A stretch of 64,000 bases of DNA from Desulfosporosinus sp. (GTDB lineage Bacteria > Bacillota > Desulfitobacteriia > Desulfitobacteriales > Desulfitobacteriaceae). Numbering within the stretch: the first letter of the stretch is position 1; every line of letters starts with the position of its first letter. Location of the stretch: NCBI GenBank assembly GCA_003513495.1, contig DOPM01000025.1, positions 36,739 through 100,738 on the forward strand. Direction: 5' to 3'. Shown here one piece after another: positions 49,703 through 58,916 of this stretch. Made by a program: the position numbers and the translations under genes. The notes below the pieces were generated by a model. It saw only the letters and a list, made by a program, of their open reading frames with translations, did no database searches and was not told where the DNA came from.

Positions 49703-51574
49703 ATGGATAATCAGTGGAAGCGTTTTATAAAAGGAGAGAGTGTTGAATCAGAAGTAACCCCTTCCATCTATCGTTCCTGGCAGAGAAGTCTAAAATATCA
49801 GGTAAACCATACGCTAGTGTCAAACCAAGACATTCTCACAACTGCACGCCTCAACGAGCGCCGAGACTCTCAAGAATCCTTAATCCGAGCGAGCGAACCT
49901 GTTTTACCTTACATTTTCAGCTTGCTGGGAAATACCAATTATACTGTTTTGTTGGGGGATAACGAAGGCTATATCATGGAGGCCGTAGGAGATGCTCCTT
50001 TTATGAGTAAAGCCCAAAAAGTAAATTTAAGCCCCGGTGCTAGTTGGCGTGAGGAAATTCGAGGCACAAACGCTATTGGTACTGCTCTCCGTGATAATGC
50101 TCCCACGTCTGTTTTTGGTTGGGAACACTTTGTCCACGATAATCACTTTTTAGCTTGTTGGGCCGCCCCAATCCAAGACAGCCAAGGTTTCCCTCTCGGG
50201 GTTCTAGATATCAGCGGTGAAGCCATTCCAGACCGCCAAAAAATTTTAAATATTGCCATGATGGGCGCAAGTATGATCGAAAAAAACCTACGCCTTTTCG
50301 AGCTGGAAAATCAACTCAAGTTTTACCAAGAAGGTTCTAAGTTAGCTTCCTCACTCCTTCAACAAGGATTTTTGACCATTGATCACAATGGCATCATTAC
50401 AAACATCAACGCATACGGTGCTGGACTTCTAGGACGTAGACAAGAAGACGTCATTGGGCAACACGCTGGAGAAGTTTTTAGTACACCAAAAGGATGGATG
50501 TTAAACGGACATTCTTTGAACCTCCATATCAAGGATCGCTCCGGGAAAGAGATCACCTCTCACTTAAGTCAGGTCGTCAACGAATCGGGGCAATCACTAG
50601 GCGCGGTGGGAACTTTACAAATTTCAAAGGAAGCCTCCTTGACTAATACCTTATGGGTTGGAAACAGCCAGCTTTCACAGCGAACCCTGGCACGAGCTTC
50701 TAAAATTGCCTCAACCCATTCTTCCGTGCTTATTCATGGCGAAAGCGGAACCGGCAAGGAAATAATTTCTCAGACGATTCATCAACTGAGCTCGCGCAGC
50801 AAAGGTCCATTTGTCGCCTTGAACTGCGCTTCACTCCCTACTTCCCTCATCGAGAGTGAGTTATTCGGATATGTCGAAGGTGCCTTTACAGGAGCACGCC
50901 GAGGTGGAAAACCCGGTAAATTCGAACAGGCTAATAAGGGAACAATTTTCCTCGATGAAATTGGAGATATGCCCTTAAATGTCCAAGTTGCCCTCCTTCG
51001 AGTACTTCAAGAAAAGGAAGTTTCTCGGATAGGAGATACAAAAGCCGTTAAAATTGACGTACGAGTCATAGCGGCCACACATAAAGATTTGAACGCCTTA
51101 GTCTTAGCAGAAAAATTCCGTCTGGATTTATACTATCGTCTGAAAGTCGTCACTTTAGAGTTGCCTCCACTCCGTGAACGTCTTGAAGATATTCGGGACT
51201 TAGTACCGTTTTTTATTGATAAAACATGTAAATCCCTTGAACTTCCTCCACTAGGTGTTCATGAGGATGTATATCCATATTTATTGTCCCATTCCTGGCC
51301 GGGTAATGTTAGAGAATTGGAGAACTGTATTGAAAGTATGGTGGCTTTAGCCGAGGGACCAATTCTAACTATCGACGATTTACCGAATGAAATAATTCAA
51401 AGCATGAGGAAAAATGAAGCTTCAAGCGAACCCTTACTCAATCAACAAACTAAACAGGCAATTATCTACGCCCTCAACCAAACCAAAGGAAAAATCGCGC
51501 CAGCCGCTAAGCTGCTTGGGATTGGGCGAAATACGCTCTACCGTAAGATAAAGGACTTAGATATAGATTTTTAA
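49703..51574 (+). CDS. Sigma-54-dependent activator (AcoR-like: GAF, PAS, AAA+, Fis HTH)
   Basis: 623 residues. An N-terminal GAF-type sensor region (residues 60-200, with WREEIRGTNAIGTALRDNAP) is followed by a PAS segment (GFLTIDHNGIITNINAYG). The AAA+ domain has Walker A GESGTGKE, the sigma-54 contact GAFTGA, and Walker B IFLDEIGDM. A Fis-type HTH ends the protein (GKIAPAAKLLGIGRNTLYRK). The layout is that of AcoR-class regulators that sense small organic metabolites. Divergence from aor with a sigma-54 promoter between them makes aor the probable target and an aldehyde or related compound a plausible signal. Confidence 0.93.
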   Translation: MDNQWKRFIKGESVESEVTPSIYRSWQRSLKYQVNHTLVSNQDILTTARLNERRDSQESLIRASEPVLPYIFSLLGNTNYTVLLGDNEGYIMEAVGDAPFMSKAQKVNLSPGASWREEIRGTNAIGTALRDNAPTSVFGWEHFVHDNHFLACWAAPIQDSQGFPLGVLDISGEAIPDRQKILNIAMMGASMIEKNLRLFELENQLKFYQEGSKLASSLLQQGFLTIDHNGIITNINAYGAGLLGRRQEDVIGQHAGEVFSTPKGWMLNGHSLNLHIKDRSGKEITSHLSQVVNESGQSLGAVGTLQISKEASLTNTLWVGNSQLSQRTLARASKIASTHSSVLIHGESGTGKEIISQTIHQLSSRSKGPFVALNCASLPTSLIESELFGYVEGAFTGARRGGKPGKFEQANKGTIFLDEIGDMPLNVQVALLRVLQEKEVSRIGDTKAVKIDVRVIAATHKDLNALVLAEKFRLDLYYRLKVVTLELPPLRERLEDIRDLVPFFIDKTCKSLELPPLGVHEDVYPYLLSHSWPGNVRELENCIESMVALAEGPILTIDDLPNEIIQSMRKNEASSEPLLNQQTKQAIIYALNQTKGKIAPAAKLLGIGRNTLYRKIKDLDIDF

Positions 51575-51590
51575 ATGGAAAACGTCACAG

Positions 51591-51624
51591 AAAAGAAGCG
51601 CTCAAATCGATGAGCGCTTCTTTT
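51591..51624. terminator. Bidirectional terminator between activator and terD-like gene
   Basis: AAAAGAAGCGCTCA (51591-51604) and TGAGCGCTTCTTTT (51611-51624), a perfect 14-bp stem with T tracts on both strands. Confidence 0.9.
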
Positions 51625-51641
51625 TATCAGCCTTGAATTTT

Positions 51642-52226
51642 TTAGCCTACTTGTAAACCATAGTTTCCGCAAAGGGCGGCTAGTCCCCCTGAGAAACCGC
51701 TGCCTACAGCATTGAACTTCCATTCCCCTTGGTGACGATAGAGTTCGCAAACGACAAGTGCTGTTTCTACCGAGAAGTCTTCTCCTAGGTCATAGCGCAT
51801 GACTTCTTGTCCGTTAGCCTCGTTGACAACTCGTACAAAGGCATTGGATACTTGACCAAAGTTTTGTGATCTTTGAGCTGCTTCATGAATGGTAACCGTG
51901 AAAGCAATTTTGTCAACATGAGCAGGTACTGCGGGTAGATCAACCTTAATTTGCTCGTCATCTCCATCGCCTTCACCAGTGAGGTTATCACCAGTATGTG
52001 TCACTGAGCCATTACCGCCAACAAGATTATTATAATAGATGAAATCTTCCAGACCTCCAGCTCGGCCATTTTTATCCAGCAGAAATACCGAAGCATCAAG
52101 GTCAAAATCAGATCCACCAGAATACTTATTGGTATCCCAACCTAATCCGACGATGATTTTTGTAAGACCTGGGTTTCCCTTAGTTAAGTCAATCTTTTGT
52201 CCTTTTTGAAGACTAATGACTGCCAT
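51642..52226 (-). CDS. TerD-family calcium-binding stress protein (paralogue 1)
   Basis: 194 residues. The TerD pattern is ISLQKGQKIDLTKGNPGLTK, GLGWDTN, FDLDASVFLLDKNGR, GDNLTGEGDGDDEQIKVDL and AVGSGFSGGLAALCGNYGL. The acidic loops are the calcium sites of this family. TerD proteins are part of chemical-stress and tellurite-resistance systems of unclear mechanism. It is the third of three consecutive terD-like genes, each with its own ribosome site. Confidence 0.93.
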   Translation of the reverse strand: MAVISLQKGQKIDLTKGNPGLTKIIVGLGWDTNKYSGGSDFDLDASVFLLDKNGRAGGLEDFIYYNNLVGGNGSVTHTGDNLTGEGDGDDEQIKVDLPAVPAHVDKIAFTVTIHEAAQRSQNFGQVSNAFVRVVNEANGQEVMRYDLGEDFSVETALVVCELYRHQGEWKFNAVGSGFSGGLAALCGNYGLQVG

Positions 52227-52374
52227 AAAAACACCTCAATTTCATTTAGACATAGTCATAGGATCAATTCATAGGCTCAGTTTTCAGTCCGAGTTTTCAG
52301 ATAACCTTACCTCTCACCTCAGGCATGTGTTATCTGACCTCTGGCATCTGGCATCCGACTTCCGACCTCTGGAA

Positions 52375-52953
52375 TTATACGTCTAAGCCAAAATCTTTGC
52401 ACAAGCCAGCTAATCCGTTTTGGTAACCACTACCAATTGCATTGAACTTCCATTCTGTATTGTGGCGATAGAGCTCACCGACAACAATTGCAGTCTCAAC
52501 AGAGAAATCTTCACCGAGGTCATAACGGATTAATTCTTCTCCTGATGCTTCATTCAGAACACGTACGTAAGCGTTGGAAACTTGTCCAAAATTTTGATTG
52601 CGTTCTTGAGCTTCATGGATTGTAATTGTAAAAGTAACCTTAGAAACATCACCAGCGACCTTTGCTAAGTCAACTTTGATTTGCTCATCATCCCCGTCAC
52701 CAGCACCAGAACGGTTGTCACCAGTATGGTTCACTGAACCGTCAGGGCTCTGCGGGTTGTTAAAAAAGACGAAGTTCTTTTCATTGGTGACTTTTCCATC
52801 AGCATTTAATAAGAATACCGAGGAATCTAAGTCAAAATCTTTGCCGCCATCATACTTGTTGACGTCCCAGCCCAGACCAATAATAATCTGTGTGAGACCC
52901 GGATTTGATTTAGTAAGATCTACCTTTTGCCCTTTTTGTAAACTAATTGCCAT
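52375..52953 (-). CDS. TerD-family calcium-binding stress protein (paralogue 2)
   Basis: 192 residues, closely similar to the neighbour at 51642: ISLQKGQKVDLTKSNPGLTQ, FDLDSSVFLLNADGK, GDNRSGAGDGDDEQIKVDL. The 148-bp gap downstream contains short CTCTGGCATCTGGCATC-type near repeats and may let the last paralogue be expressed separately. Start ATG after AAAGGGGGATATTACA. Confidence 0.93.
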   Translation of the reverse strand: MAISLQKGQKVDLTKSNPGLTQIIIGLGWDVNKYDGGKDFDLDSSVFLLNADGKVTNEKNFVFFNNPQSPDGSVNHTGDNRSGAGDGDDEQIKVDLAKVAGDVSKVTFTITIHEAQERNQNFGQVSNAYVRVLNEASGEELIRYDLGEDFSVETAIVVGELYRHNTEWKFNAIGSGYQNGLAGLCKDFGLDV

Positions 52954-52973
52954 TGTAATATCCCCCTTTAAAA

Positions 52974-53588
52974 TTATTGATATCGACGGATGAGTTCACT
53001 CAAGGATGCGTCATTTGTACCTTGGCCAATCGCTGCGAATTTCCATTCATTACTGTGACGATAGACTTCTGCCACCACTAAGCTGGTTTTACCGGCGTAG
53101 TTGTCGGTTAAATTATATCGACAAAATTCTTGCCCATTGACTGGATTTACTACCCTGATAAAGGCATTGGCAATTAAACCAAAGTCTTGTTTACGCTTCA
53201 CACTATCGTAAATATTAACGACAAAGACGATCTTCTGTACAGAGCTAGGAACGCTGCTCAAGTCCACGTGAATTTGTTCATCGTCTCCATCACCTGCGCC
53301 GGTAAGGTTATCTCCACTGTGTTTTACGCTTTTGTCGCCACTTTGCAGATTGCCAAAGTAGACTAATCGATCTTTCGAAGTAAGCTTATCTTGAGCGTCG
53401 AGAAGGAGCGCGGAAGCATCACAGTCAATTGCAGCACCCCCTCCACCTCCACCAAAAAGTCCTCCAAGGAGCCCCCCTGATTTCGGTTTGGACACTTCGT
53501 CCCATCCTAAGCCAACCATGATTTTAGATAAACCGGGATTTCCCTTAGTTAAGTCAATTTTTTGCCCTTTTTGCAAATTAATTCCCAC
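52974..53588 (-). CDS. TerD-family protein with glycine-rich insertion (paralogue 3)
   Basis: 204 residues, GTG start after AAGGAGG. TerD core motifs are INLQKGQKIDLTKGNPGLSK, IDCDASALLLDAQDKL and GDNLTGAGDGDDEQIHVDL. Between GLGWDEV and the first acidic loop is an insertion, SKPKSGGLLGGLFGGGGGGA, absent from the two other copies and possibly a flexible interaction loop. It is first in the three-gene set, 20 bp before the next paralogue. Confidence 0.92.
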   Translation of the reverse strand: MGINLQKGQKIDLTKGNPGLSKIMVGLGWDEVSKPKSGGLLGGLFGGGGGGAAIDCDASALLLDAQDKLTSKDRLVYFGNLQSGDKSVKHSGDNLTGAGDGDDEQIHVDLSSVPSSVQKIVFVVNIYDSVKRKQDFGLIANAFIRVVNPVNGQEFCRYNLTDNYAGKTSLVVAEVYRHSNEWKFAAIGQGTNDASLSELIRRYQ

Positions 53589-54145
53589 TATATATCCTCC
53601 TTTTTAATACTTATCTAGCATAAGTGCAACCAACCGCTCGCTTTCGCTAAGGCTCGGCGAAGCCAGGTTTTCTTTATACTATCAGACACCCATGCCGCTG
53701 CACCACTGATGAATGAAAAATCCAGTGCGCTTTTGGCATTCTGAACGAAGTGAAGAATCTTAAGTCCTAGATTCTTCGCTATCGCTCAAGGATGACATTA
53801 ACCTAAACTTATTTTCAGGGCAGAACCTGAAATATATCATCTAATTTCTCTACCTTCACTTTTTCCTTTATCTTCACATGGTAATTGGTGAAAATAATGG
53901 AATACTAGTATTTTATCATAGGAAACCTTTGGAGAAATACTTAAATTGTAATGTTCACATAACTTTCACATCTTAGTAAATTTAATCAATGCTAATTCGT
54001 TTAGTTTAATACCTATTAATCTGAACTAACTTTACGAGGACACCCCCATCTCTCAGCGGATGTTCAATTATTCACCTTCCCTAAGGCCTGTTTTTTTCTC
54101 TCCAACCAATGTTTACCATTATATATTGTACAATAAATAATAGTT
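53589..54145. other. 557-bp spacer between the TerD set and the Ter biosynthetic genes
   Basis: No gene recognised. It includes a degenerate dispersed repeat at 53737-53798. The remainder is AT-rich and should hold the terD promoter, but I could not fix hexamers with confidence. There is no clear terminator for the upstream HAD-ended operon. Confidence 0.45.
53737..53798. repeat. Dispersed palindromic repeat, degenerate copy
   Basis: CATTCTGAACGAAGTGAAGAATC facing GATTCTTCGCTATCGCTCAAGGATGACAT-like sequence, separated by a short centre. It has the same architecture as the TGTCATCCTGA family with several substitutions. Confidence 0.55.
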
Positions 54146-54982
54146 TTATACCACACTCTCTTGGGACAGTGGTTCAGCCACATAGTTAAGAATCTCTTCT
54201 CCAGCATTAATTCCACTTTTCTTAGTAAATCCAATCTTCTCCAGGCCTAAAATCTTCTGTAAATATTGCGAATAAAGTTCTCCATGAGCTGGTGCTATAG
54301 CAAAATCCGCTGCTATAAGCATATCAAGATCCAATAATGAATCTCCGGCGGCTACAACCTGATCAATTCCTTCCTTTGCCCGGATATACTGGATAGCCGC
54401 TGCCTTGTTGACATTGAAGGGTACTAAATATAGTTTTCTGCCTTGAACTGATAACTCCCAGTTGTTATCCTTCGCCCAGAGTTTAAATGCAGCTAACTCT
54501 GCAGCCGGAATCATTTCACGTTCAATTAAACAGTAGAAGAATAAGTCATCCGCTAGTTTACCGGAATCTTCGTGAACCCATGAAGAATGCCTGATTTCAT
54601 TAAACTTCGCGATAAGATCCTCAAAGGCCAAACAATCTTTTCTGCCAGCGGAGACCCGTCGCATCCAGTCTGGATCTTCAATCCCTCTATGGAATATTCT
54701 CCCACCATTACTCGTCACTGCGTATTCATATGAGATATCATATTGACAAAAATTAATCCGCTCGTATTGAAGTTTTGTTCGAGTTGTTACGGGCACAAAA
54801 ACTAATTCCCGAGAAAGCTGCTGTAATTTGCTTAGGGTTCTTTCCGTCATATACGAGATATAGCGATCCTCAAACCATTCAACGGGTTTGATTTCTTCTT
54901 CAATGTTTTCATTGATAAATGAACGGTAGGAATAAATTAACGTTTGGTCAAGATCGCTGGCAAACATCTTCTTAATTGTCAT
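54146..54982 (-). CDS. HAD-superfamily hydrolase of the Ter-associated biosynthetic module
   Basis: 278 residues from ATG 54982, whose first bases overlap the preceding stop as ATGA. HAD motifs are FASDLDQTLIY near residue 8, VPVTTRTKLQYER, and AAGDSLLDLDMLIAADFAIA near the end, with NKAAAIQYIR as the motif III lysine. The cap placement resembles Cof/sucrose-phosphatase-like HADs. In Ter-linked clusters such HADs accompany PRTase-like enzymes, presumably in making a nucleotide-like metabolite. Substrate unknown. Confidence 0.85.
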   Translation of the reverse strand: MTIKKMFASDLDQTLIYSYRSFINENIEEEIKPVEWFEDRYISYMTERTLSKLQQLSRELVFVPVTTRTKLQYERINFCQYDISYEYAVTSNGGRIFHRGIEDPDWMRRVSAGRKDCLAFEDLIAKFNEIRHSSWVHEDSGKLADDLFFYCLIEREMIPAAELAAFKLWAKDNNWELSVQGRKLYLVPFNVNKAAAIQYIRAKEGIDQVVAAGDSLLDLDMLIAADFAIAPAHGELYSQYLQKILGLEKIGFTKKSGINAGEEILNYVAEPLSQESVV

Positions 54983-56097
54983 GATATCTGCTTCACTATG
55001 CCGCAACACGAATAAGTAAGATGAGGATACTCCTCAACCGGAACCCCTTTATCCTCACACAACAGCATAATATGTTTCAGGTTTTTGTTCTTAATACTAT
55101 CCACCAGCACCCTTTCCGGTAAGCGTCTTAAAAGAACTCTGGTTGTTTCACCAATACCAGGTTTAATAAAGTTAATATCTCTAATCCCATAAGTCTCCTT
55201 GATATTGGTTAAGGATTTCAGCCCTTGCCATGAAACCTCTTCTTGCCCATAGTCGTTTTTATATGCAGAGGTTGGTAGTTTCAGCATTTTAAACTCCTTA
55301 GCAATAGTATCCACGAAATGATTAGAGACTTCCACCTTGCGTAGTTCTTCATAAAATCTAGCCCCGTGAAAATCCCTTTCCCCAATGAGATCCCCGCGAC
55401 ATACGGTTCGACTTACCAACCCGGAAACAGTTGAATTCAAACATGCACTGGGGATAAGGAAGTCTTCTCTCGTTCCAAAAGTTTTAACACAGTAACCCGG
55501 ATCTGCAAGGACTGCTAAATCATCATCTAATTCAACCTCGTACTTAATATTGAACTCCGCACAGGCCTTTCTCAAGACCTCAGTTATAGCACCTTTGCCA
55601 GTCCAGCCATCAATGAACTGAATTTTTGCGTCCCTGTGATTCTGAAGGATATATATCAGTGCGTTTTCATCGATACCTTTACCCCGAATAATTGAAATAC
55701 TATAGTGAGGTAAGTCTAAACCCTTGATTTCTAAAAGATAACGTTTAACCAGGATTCCAATCGGGGTACCTGCCCGCGCGAGCGAAACAAGCACCATCTT
55801 TGAGCCGTTCTTCTTTAGAATTCGCTCTGAAACAATCCCGACTGCTTGAGCAACTTTACCAGCACTTTCCCGGAGGGTCTGGTGAAAAAGATCTAGGTAT
55901 TCTTGGGTTGGTTCATATTCGATGGGGAGCATTTCTGAATAATGACCGCCAGACTGAATGATTCGCTCGCGAGTCTTAAGATCTGTCTCCGCTAATAACC
56001 CATTGAGATTCTTGAGTAAGAAAATCACATCCTTAGGGCTGTAGCAGCCCATTGGTACAGGGTGAGGAATAGGATGTGCGAAGAGATTATCCTTCAT
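54979..56097 (-). CDS. StiP/PRTase-like protein of the Ter-associated module
   Basis: 372 residues from ATG 56097 (8 nt after GAGGTG). The N-terminal half resembles the PELOTA-linked PRTase-like/StiP family found in tellurium-resistance islands (VLVSLARAGTPIGILVKRYL, YSISIIRGKGIDENALIYIL, IQFIDGWTGKGAITEVLRKA). The last 100 residues include TYGIRDINFIKPGIGETTRV and a final YSCCGIVKQ. It is described variously as a phosphoribosyltransferase or a cysteine protease, so I leave the activity open. Coupled to the HAD gene by ATGA overlap. Confidence 0.8.
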   Translation of the reverse strand: MKDNLFAHPIPHPVPMGCYSPKDVIFLLKNLNGLLAETDLKTRERIIQSGGHYSEMLPIEYEPTQEYLDLFHQTLRESAGKVAQAVGIVSERILKKNGSKMVLVSLARAGTPIGILVKRYLLEIKGLDLPHYSISIIRGKGIDENALIYILQNHRDAKIQFIDGWTGKGAITEVLRKACAEFNIKYEVELDDDLAVLADPGYCVKTFGTREDFLIPSACLNSTVSGLVSRTVCRGDLIGERDFHGARFYEELRKVEVSNHFVDTIAKEFKMLKLPTSAYKNDYGQEEVSWQGLKSLTNIKETYGIRDINFIKPGIGETTRVLLRRLPERVLVDSIKNKNLKHIMLLCEDKGVPVEEYPHLTYSCCGIVKQIS

Positions 56098-56160
56098 CAA
56101 ACGGTCACCTCTTTTCCATATCTTTTTGAGACTTTCTATTAAATCACGCGAGTCAACTAA

Positions 56161-56193
56161 CGAAGGATCCTCGTCCCTCCTTCAGGATGACAT
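56161..56193. repeat. Half copy of the dispersed repeat forming the PRTase gene end
   Basis: CGAAGGATCC, CCCTCCTTCAGGATGACAT: one arm of the TGTCATCCTGA family. On the minus strand its ATGTCATCCTGA supplies the last codons and the TGA stop of the PRTase-TRSP gene, so the insertion probably redefined that C-terminus. Confidence 0.65.
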
Positions 56194-57603
56194 TGCCCTT
56201 GAGGTGTAATATGACTTAATAGAAGTTCCTATCACTAAAACTAAGCGAGGAATACCTAACTTACGAAAGACCTCTAGCATGGGCATTAATCGCTCGCGAC
56301 TAACTTCCCTTTCAAGAAACAAATACGCTTCATCATAATGCATTAAGGGAACATTATACACAAAATTAGTAATCCCCGGATCGTCAGGACACGGATAGGA
56401 AAACCCATTTTGAATTCCGTATTGCGGTTTAGGAAAGGGATAGATAGGACTCCTAGTTGTAGAATGATAACATATGCCCTTCCCCATATAGGCTGATATG
56501 AGCATAGGAAAATACATGAATTCACCCGTTCCTAGGCAAAGGGTCTTTTTCCCTACCCTGTCACCTTTAAGCACTTTACCGATGTCCCTTGCTAAGGTCA
56601 AAAGCTCCTGGTTTTCCCTACTCGAAAGGCCAAATCTCCCAGTTAGTTTTAAATAGGGTGAAGGGCTTTGATATCCTGTTGAATCAACAGAAAAAACCGA
56701 GATCACATCTGGTAGGTTTAGAAATTTATAGTCTTCAGTAACCTTGAACTCATCCGGGATATAGGAGTCTGAAACCAGGTCCAATTGATCAATTTGTTCA
56801 TAAAAGGGTTCACCGCTTACCTCTATTTCTCCTTCTAACAACGAAATTGTGTCAATTCTAAGATCGAGTTGTTGCTCTAATTCTCTATAATTGGCCCGAT
56901 CCTTTGCCGTTCTCCAATCTAAAAGAGATAGAACGACATAATTGGTTTTTGGAAATTTAACATTGATTGCCCTAATAATATTTAAAGCTGTGTTTCCAGT
57001 CGTAATCTCATCGTCAATCAGCACAATAGTTTTGGGATTTCTAAAAAACTCTGGATCTTCAGGATAGCACCGATGGTTAACCGCATGAGAATGATCTTCA
57101 TTAAAATTAAGTTCTGCGAGCAAAAAGGGGATCTGATCACGAGTTGTATGAAGGTAATGCGCATTGTCAAATACACTGAATACGGCATGTCCTAAGGCTG
57201 TTGCTGTTTCTGCAAAGCCTATAAATAACGTATCCTCAGGCAGTACGAAGAGCGGTTTTGTGAGTACCGCTTCATAAACCTTTCTCGGATCCGCCTTCAT
57301 CTTGAGAGCCTGTACAATATCTTGGGTGTCGACATGATTCAGGTTATGTATTCTACTCATGAATTGAACAGCAAGAGCAACCCCTGTAAGCAGAGGTAGG
57401 AAAGGATTAACAGGCACATGTTTGCCTAGAACGTTGCTTACAAATAAAAACCCTCGCTTCTTGTTCTTTCTAGCCGCTAAAGAAAACAGTACCTGAAGCT
57501 CTAGATCAAAGGGATTACGTTTCGGAAGAACGGATAGCTTTTGCCCTTCTAGGTCATAGGTGAATATCCTCGGTGAAGAGGCTGATGAAATTGTGTTGTT
57601 CAT
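56182..57603 (-). CDS. Phosphoribosyltransferase-TRSP domain protein of the Ter-associated module
   Basis: 473 residues from ATG 57603, 7 nt after GGAG. An ATG at 57615 is a close alternative. The PRPP-binding loop is IVLIDDEITTGNTALNIIRA near residue 205. The C-terminal TRSP domain contains YHSTTRSPIYPFPKPQYG near residue 420. The combination is specific to tellurite/stress islands with TerD proteins, where it is proposed to make a modified nucleoside-type compound. The 5' end overlaps the aldolase gene by 50 bp. The final residues come from a dispersed repeat. Confidence 0.87.
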   Translation of the reverse strand: MNNTISSASSPRIFTYDLEGQKLSVLPKRNPFDLELQVLFSLAARKNKKRGFLFVSNVLGKHVPVNPFLPLLTGVALAVQFMSRIHNLNHVDTQDIVQALKMKADPRKVYEAVLTKPLFVLPEDTLFIGFAETATALGHAVFSVFDNAHYLHTTRDQIPFLLAELNFNEDHSHAVNHRCYPEDPEFFRNPKTIVLIDDEITTGNTALNIIRAINVKFPKTNYVVLSLLDWRTAKDRANYRELEQQLDLRIDTISLLEGEIEVSGEPFYEQIDQLDLVSDSYIPDEFKVTEDYKFLNLPDVISVFSVDSTGYQSPSPYLKLTGRFGLSSRENQELLTLARDIGKVLKGDRVGKKTLCLGTGEFMYFPMLISAYMGKGICYHSTTRSPIYPFPKPQYGIQNGFSYPCPDDPGITNFVYNVPLMHYDEAYLFLEREVSRERLMPMLEVFRKLGIPRLVLVIGTSIKSYYTSRAMSS

Positions 57604-58750
57604 GAAACACTCCATAATTCCTTGCTCTGAGCAAGATTTTTTGAGCCCAATTATAATGTGGTTTAATTTCATTCATCTTATTAGTATAATGACTTTTCAT
57701 AACGCCCTGCAAGCCATTACTATTTTCAAGAATACTTAAAGCATCTAAATATTCTTCATGTCCAACGATGTAGAGGGATTGAACCGGAATAATATGACTG
57801 GGATGAATAATAGTTTTTCCAATAATTCCATTTTCTTTGTCCAAAATTACTTCACGAATTAACCCGTCAACATATTTATTTAAAAGCTGGCTTCTAATCT
57901 TTGTTCGATTATTCCCATGAATGTCATGAAATTCCTCAAAGGGACTCTTGCGAAGCTGGGGTTTGAGCACTCTCCCTCCATTTGAGAAGTACTCCCATAC
58001 AGGTCCAGAAACTACATAATCGCTTTCAACACGTCCAAAAACATTAATAATATCTGCGATGCAGTCACGTATCACCGTAATATCGTAAATGGTAACATCA
58101 GGTCCCCGACGAATACCATAATAACCCGAAAAATCGGTTGCTCCGATTCGAACGTTTAAGACTAAATCATGATAGGAATCTAAGAGCCGCTTTGTTTCCA
58201 TTAATTCATGAAGCCGTGATTCCCGATAAATAGCTTGAGTGCTTTCTATGATCGGCATTCCATAAAAAGGACCTGTTGATTCATGATTAATAGTCTTAAT
58301 AGCTTCGAAGTACTCATTACTTTCCGAGGTGAATTTTGGAAAGATAAAACCAGTAATGAGTTTTGCGCTATCACCCATTTTCTCTGTTAGTCTTAAAATC
58401 TGTTCCGGATTGCGAACCCTAATGAAGATAAGAGGTAGATTAGCATCCTCAATCTCTTCATTGTTAAAGGCCTGATATATCTTTTTGACTTGGTTCGTAA
58501 GATTCTCCTCTGCGTAGGGAACTTCAGTATCCCCTATTGAATCTTCCAAACAAAACACTGTTGAGGCAAGTCCCCGATTCTTTTGGGAGATGATATCCCC
58601 TGCTATGGTTTCCCTAGTCCCGGGCATATATAATGACGCACCAAGTGCATGAGAAAGAACCCCTCGGGGAGTCTTTTTATCAAAAAACTCCGGAGCTTTA
58701 AAGAAGGTAGATTCTATACCCTCTTTAGTTAGATAATTAAAATGTCTCAC
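57554..58750 (-). CDS. HpcH/HpaI aldolase/citrate lyase-family protein (Ter-associated)
   Basis: 398 residues. The TIM-barrel CitE-like motifs are GASLYMPGTRETIAGDI, VFCLEDSIGDTEVPYAEENL, FIRVRNPEQI, IIESTQAIYRES and NVRIGATDFSGYYGIRRG. The GTG start at 58750 has AAAGGAGAG about 28 nt upstream with a short GTAC-bounded inverted repeat between, so the spacing is unusual and the start is uncertain. It begins the four-gene module. Substrate unknown, but the family forms or cleaves C-C bonds of acyl-CoA or oxo-acids. Confidence 0.85.
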   Translation of the reverse strand: MRHFNYLTKEGIESTFFKAPEFFDKKTPRGVLSHALGASLYMPGTRETIAGDIISQKNRGLASTVFCLEDSIGDTEVPYAEENLTNQVKKIYQAFNNEEIEDANLPLIFIRVRNPEQILRLTEKMGDSAKLITGFIFPKFTSESNEYFEAIKTINHESTGPFYGMPIIESTQAIYRESRLHELMETKRLLDSYHDLVLNVRIGATDFSGYYGIRRGPDVTIYDITVIRDCIADIINVFGRVESDYVVSGPVWEYFSNGGRVLKPQLRKSPFEEFHDIHGNNRTKIRSQLLNKYVDGLIREVILDKENGIIGKTIIHPSHIIPVQSLYIVGHEEYLDALSILENSNGLQGVMKSHYTNKMNEIKPHYNWAQKILLRARNYGVFHEQHNFISLFTEDIHL

Positions 58751-58916
58751 TTAATCGTACAACTGTTAGCTGTACTTCTCTCCTTTCTTTGATCAACATT
58801 GACTGAGATTGCTTAACCATATCTTTAGTTTACTACTAAATCTTTCCTATTTGGTGAACAATCCGTGAACTTTATATTAAAACTAGATTAAAAACTCATT
58901 AAATACGTTAGTTGGG

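Noticed and set aside
51642..58750. Prophage or defence island around the TerD genes
   Set aside because: No integrase, phage structural, restriction or toxin-antitoxin genes are visible; the set fits known Ter stress clusters.
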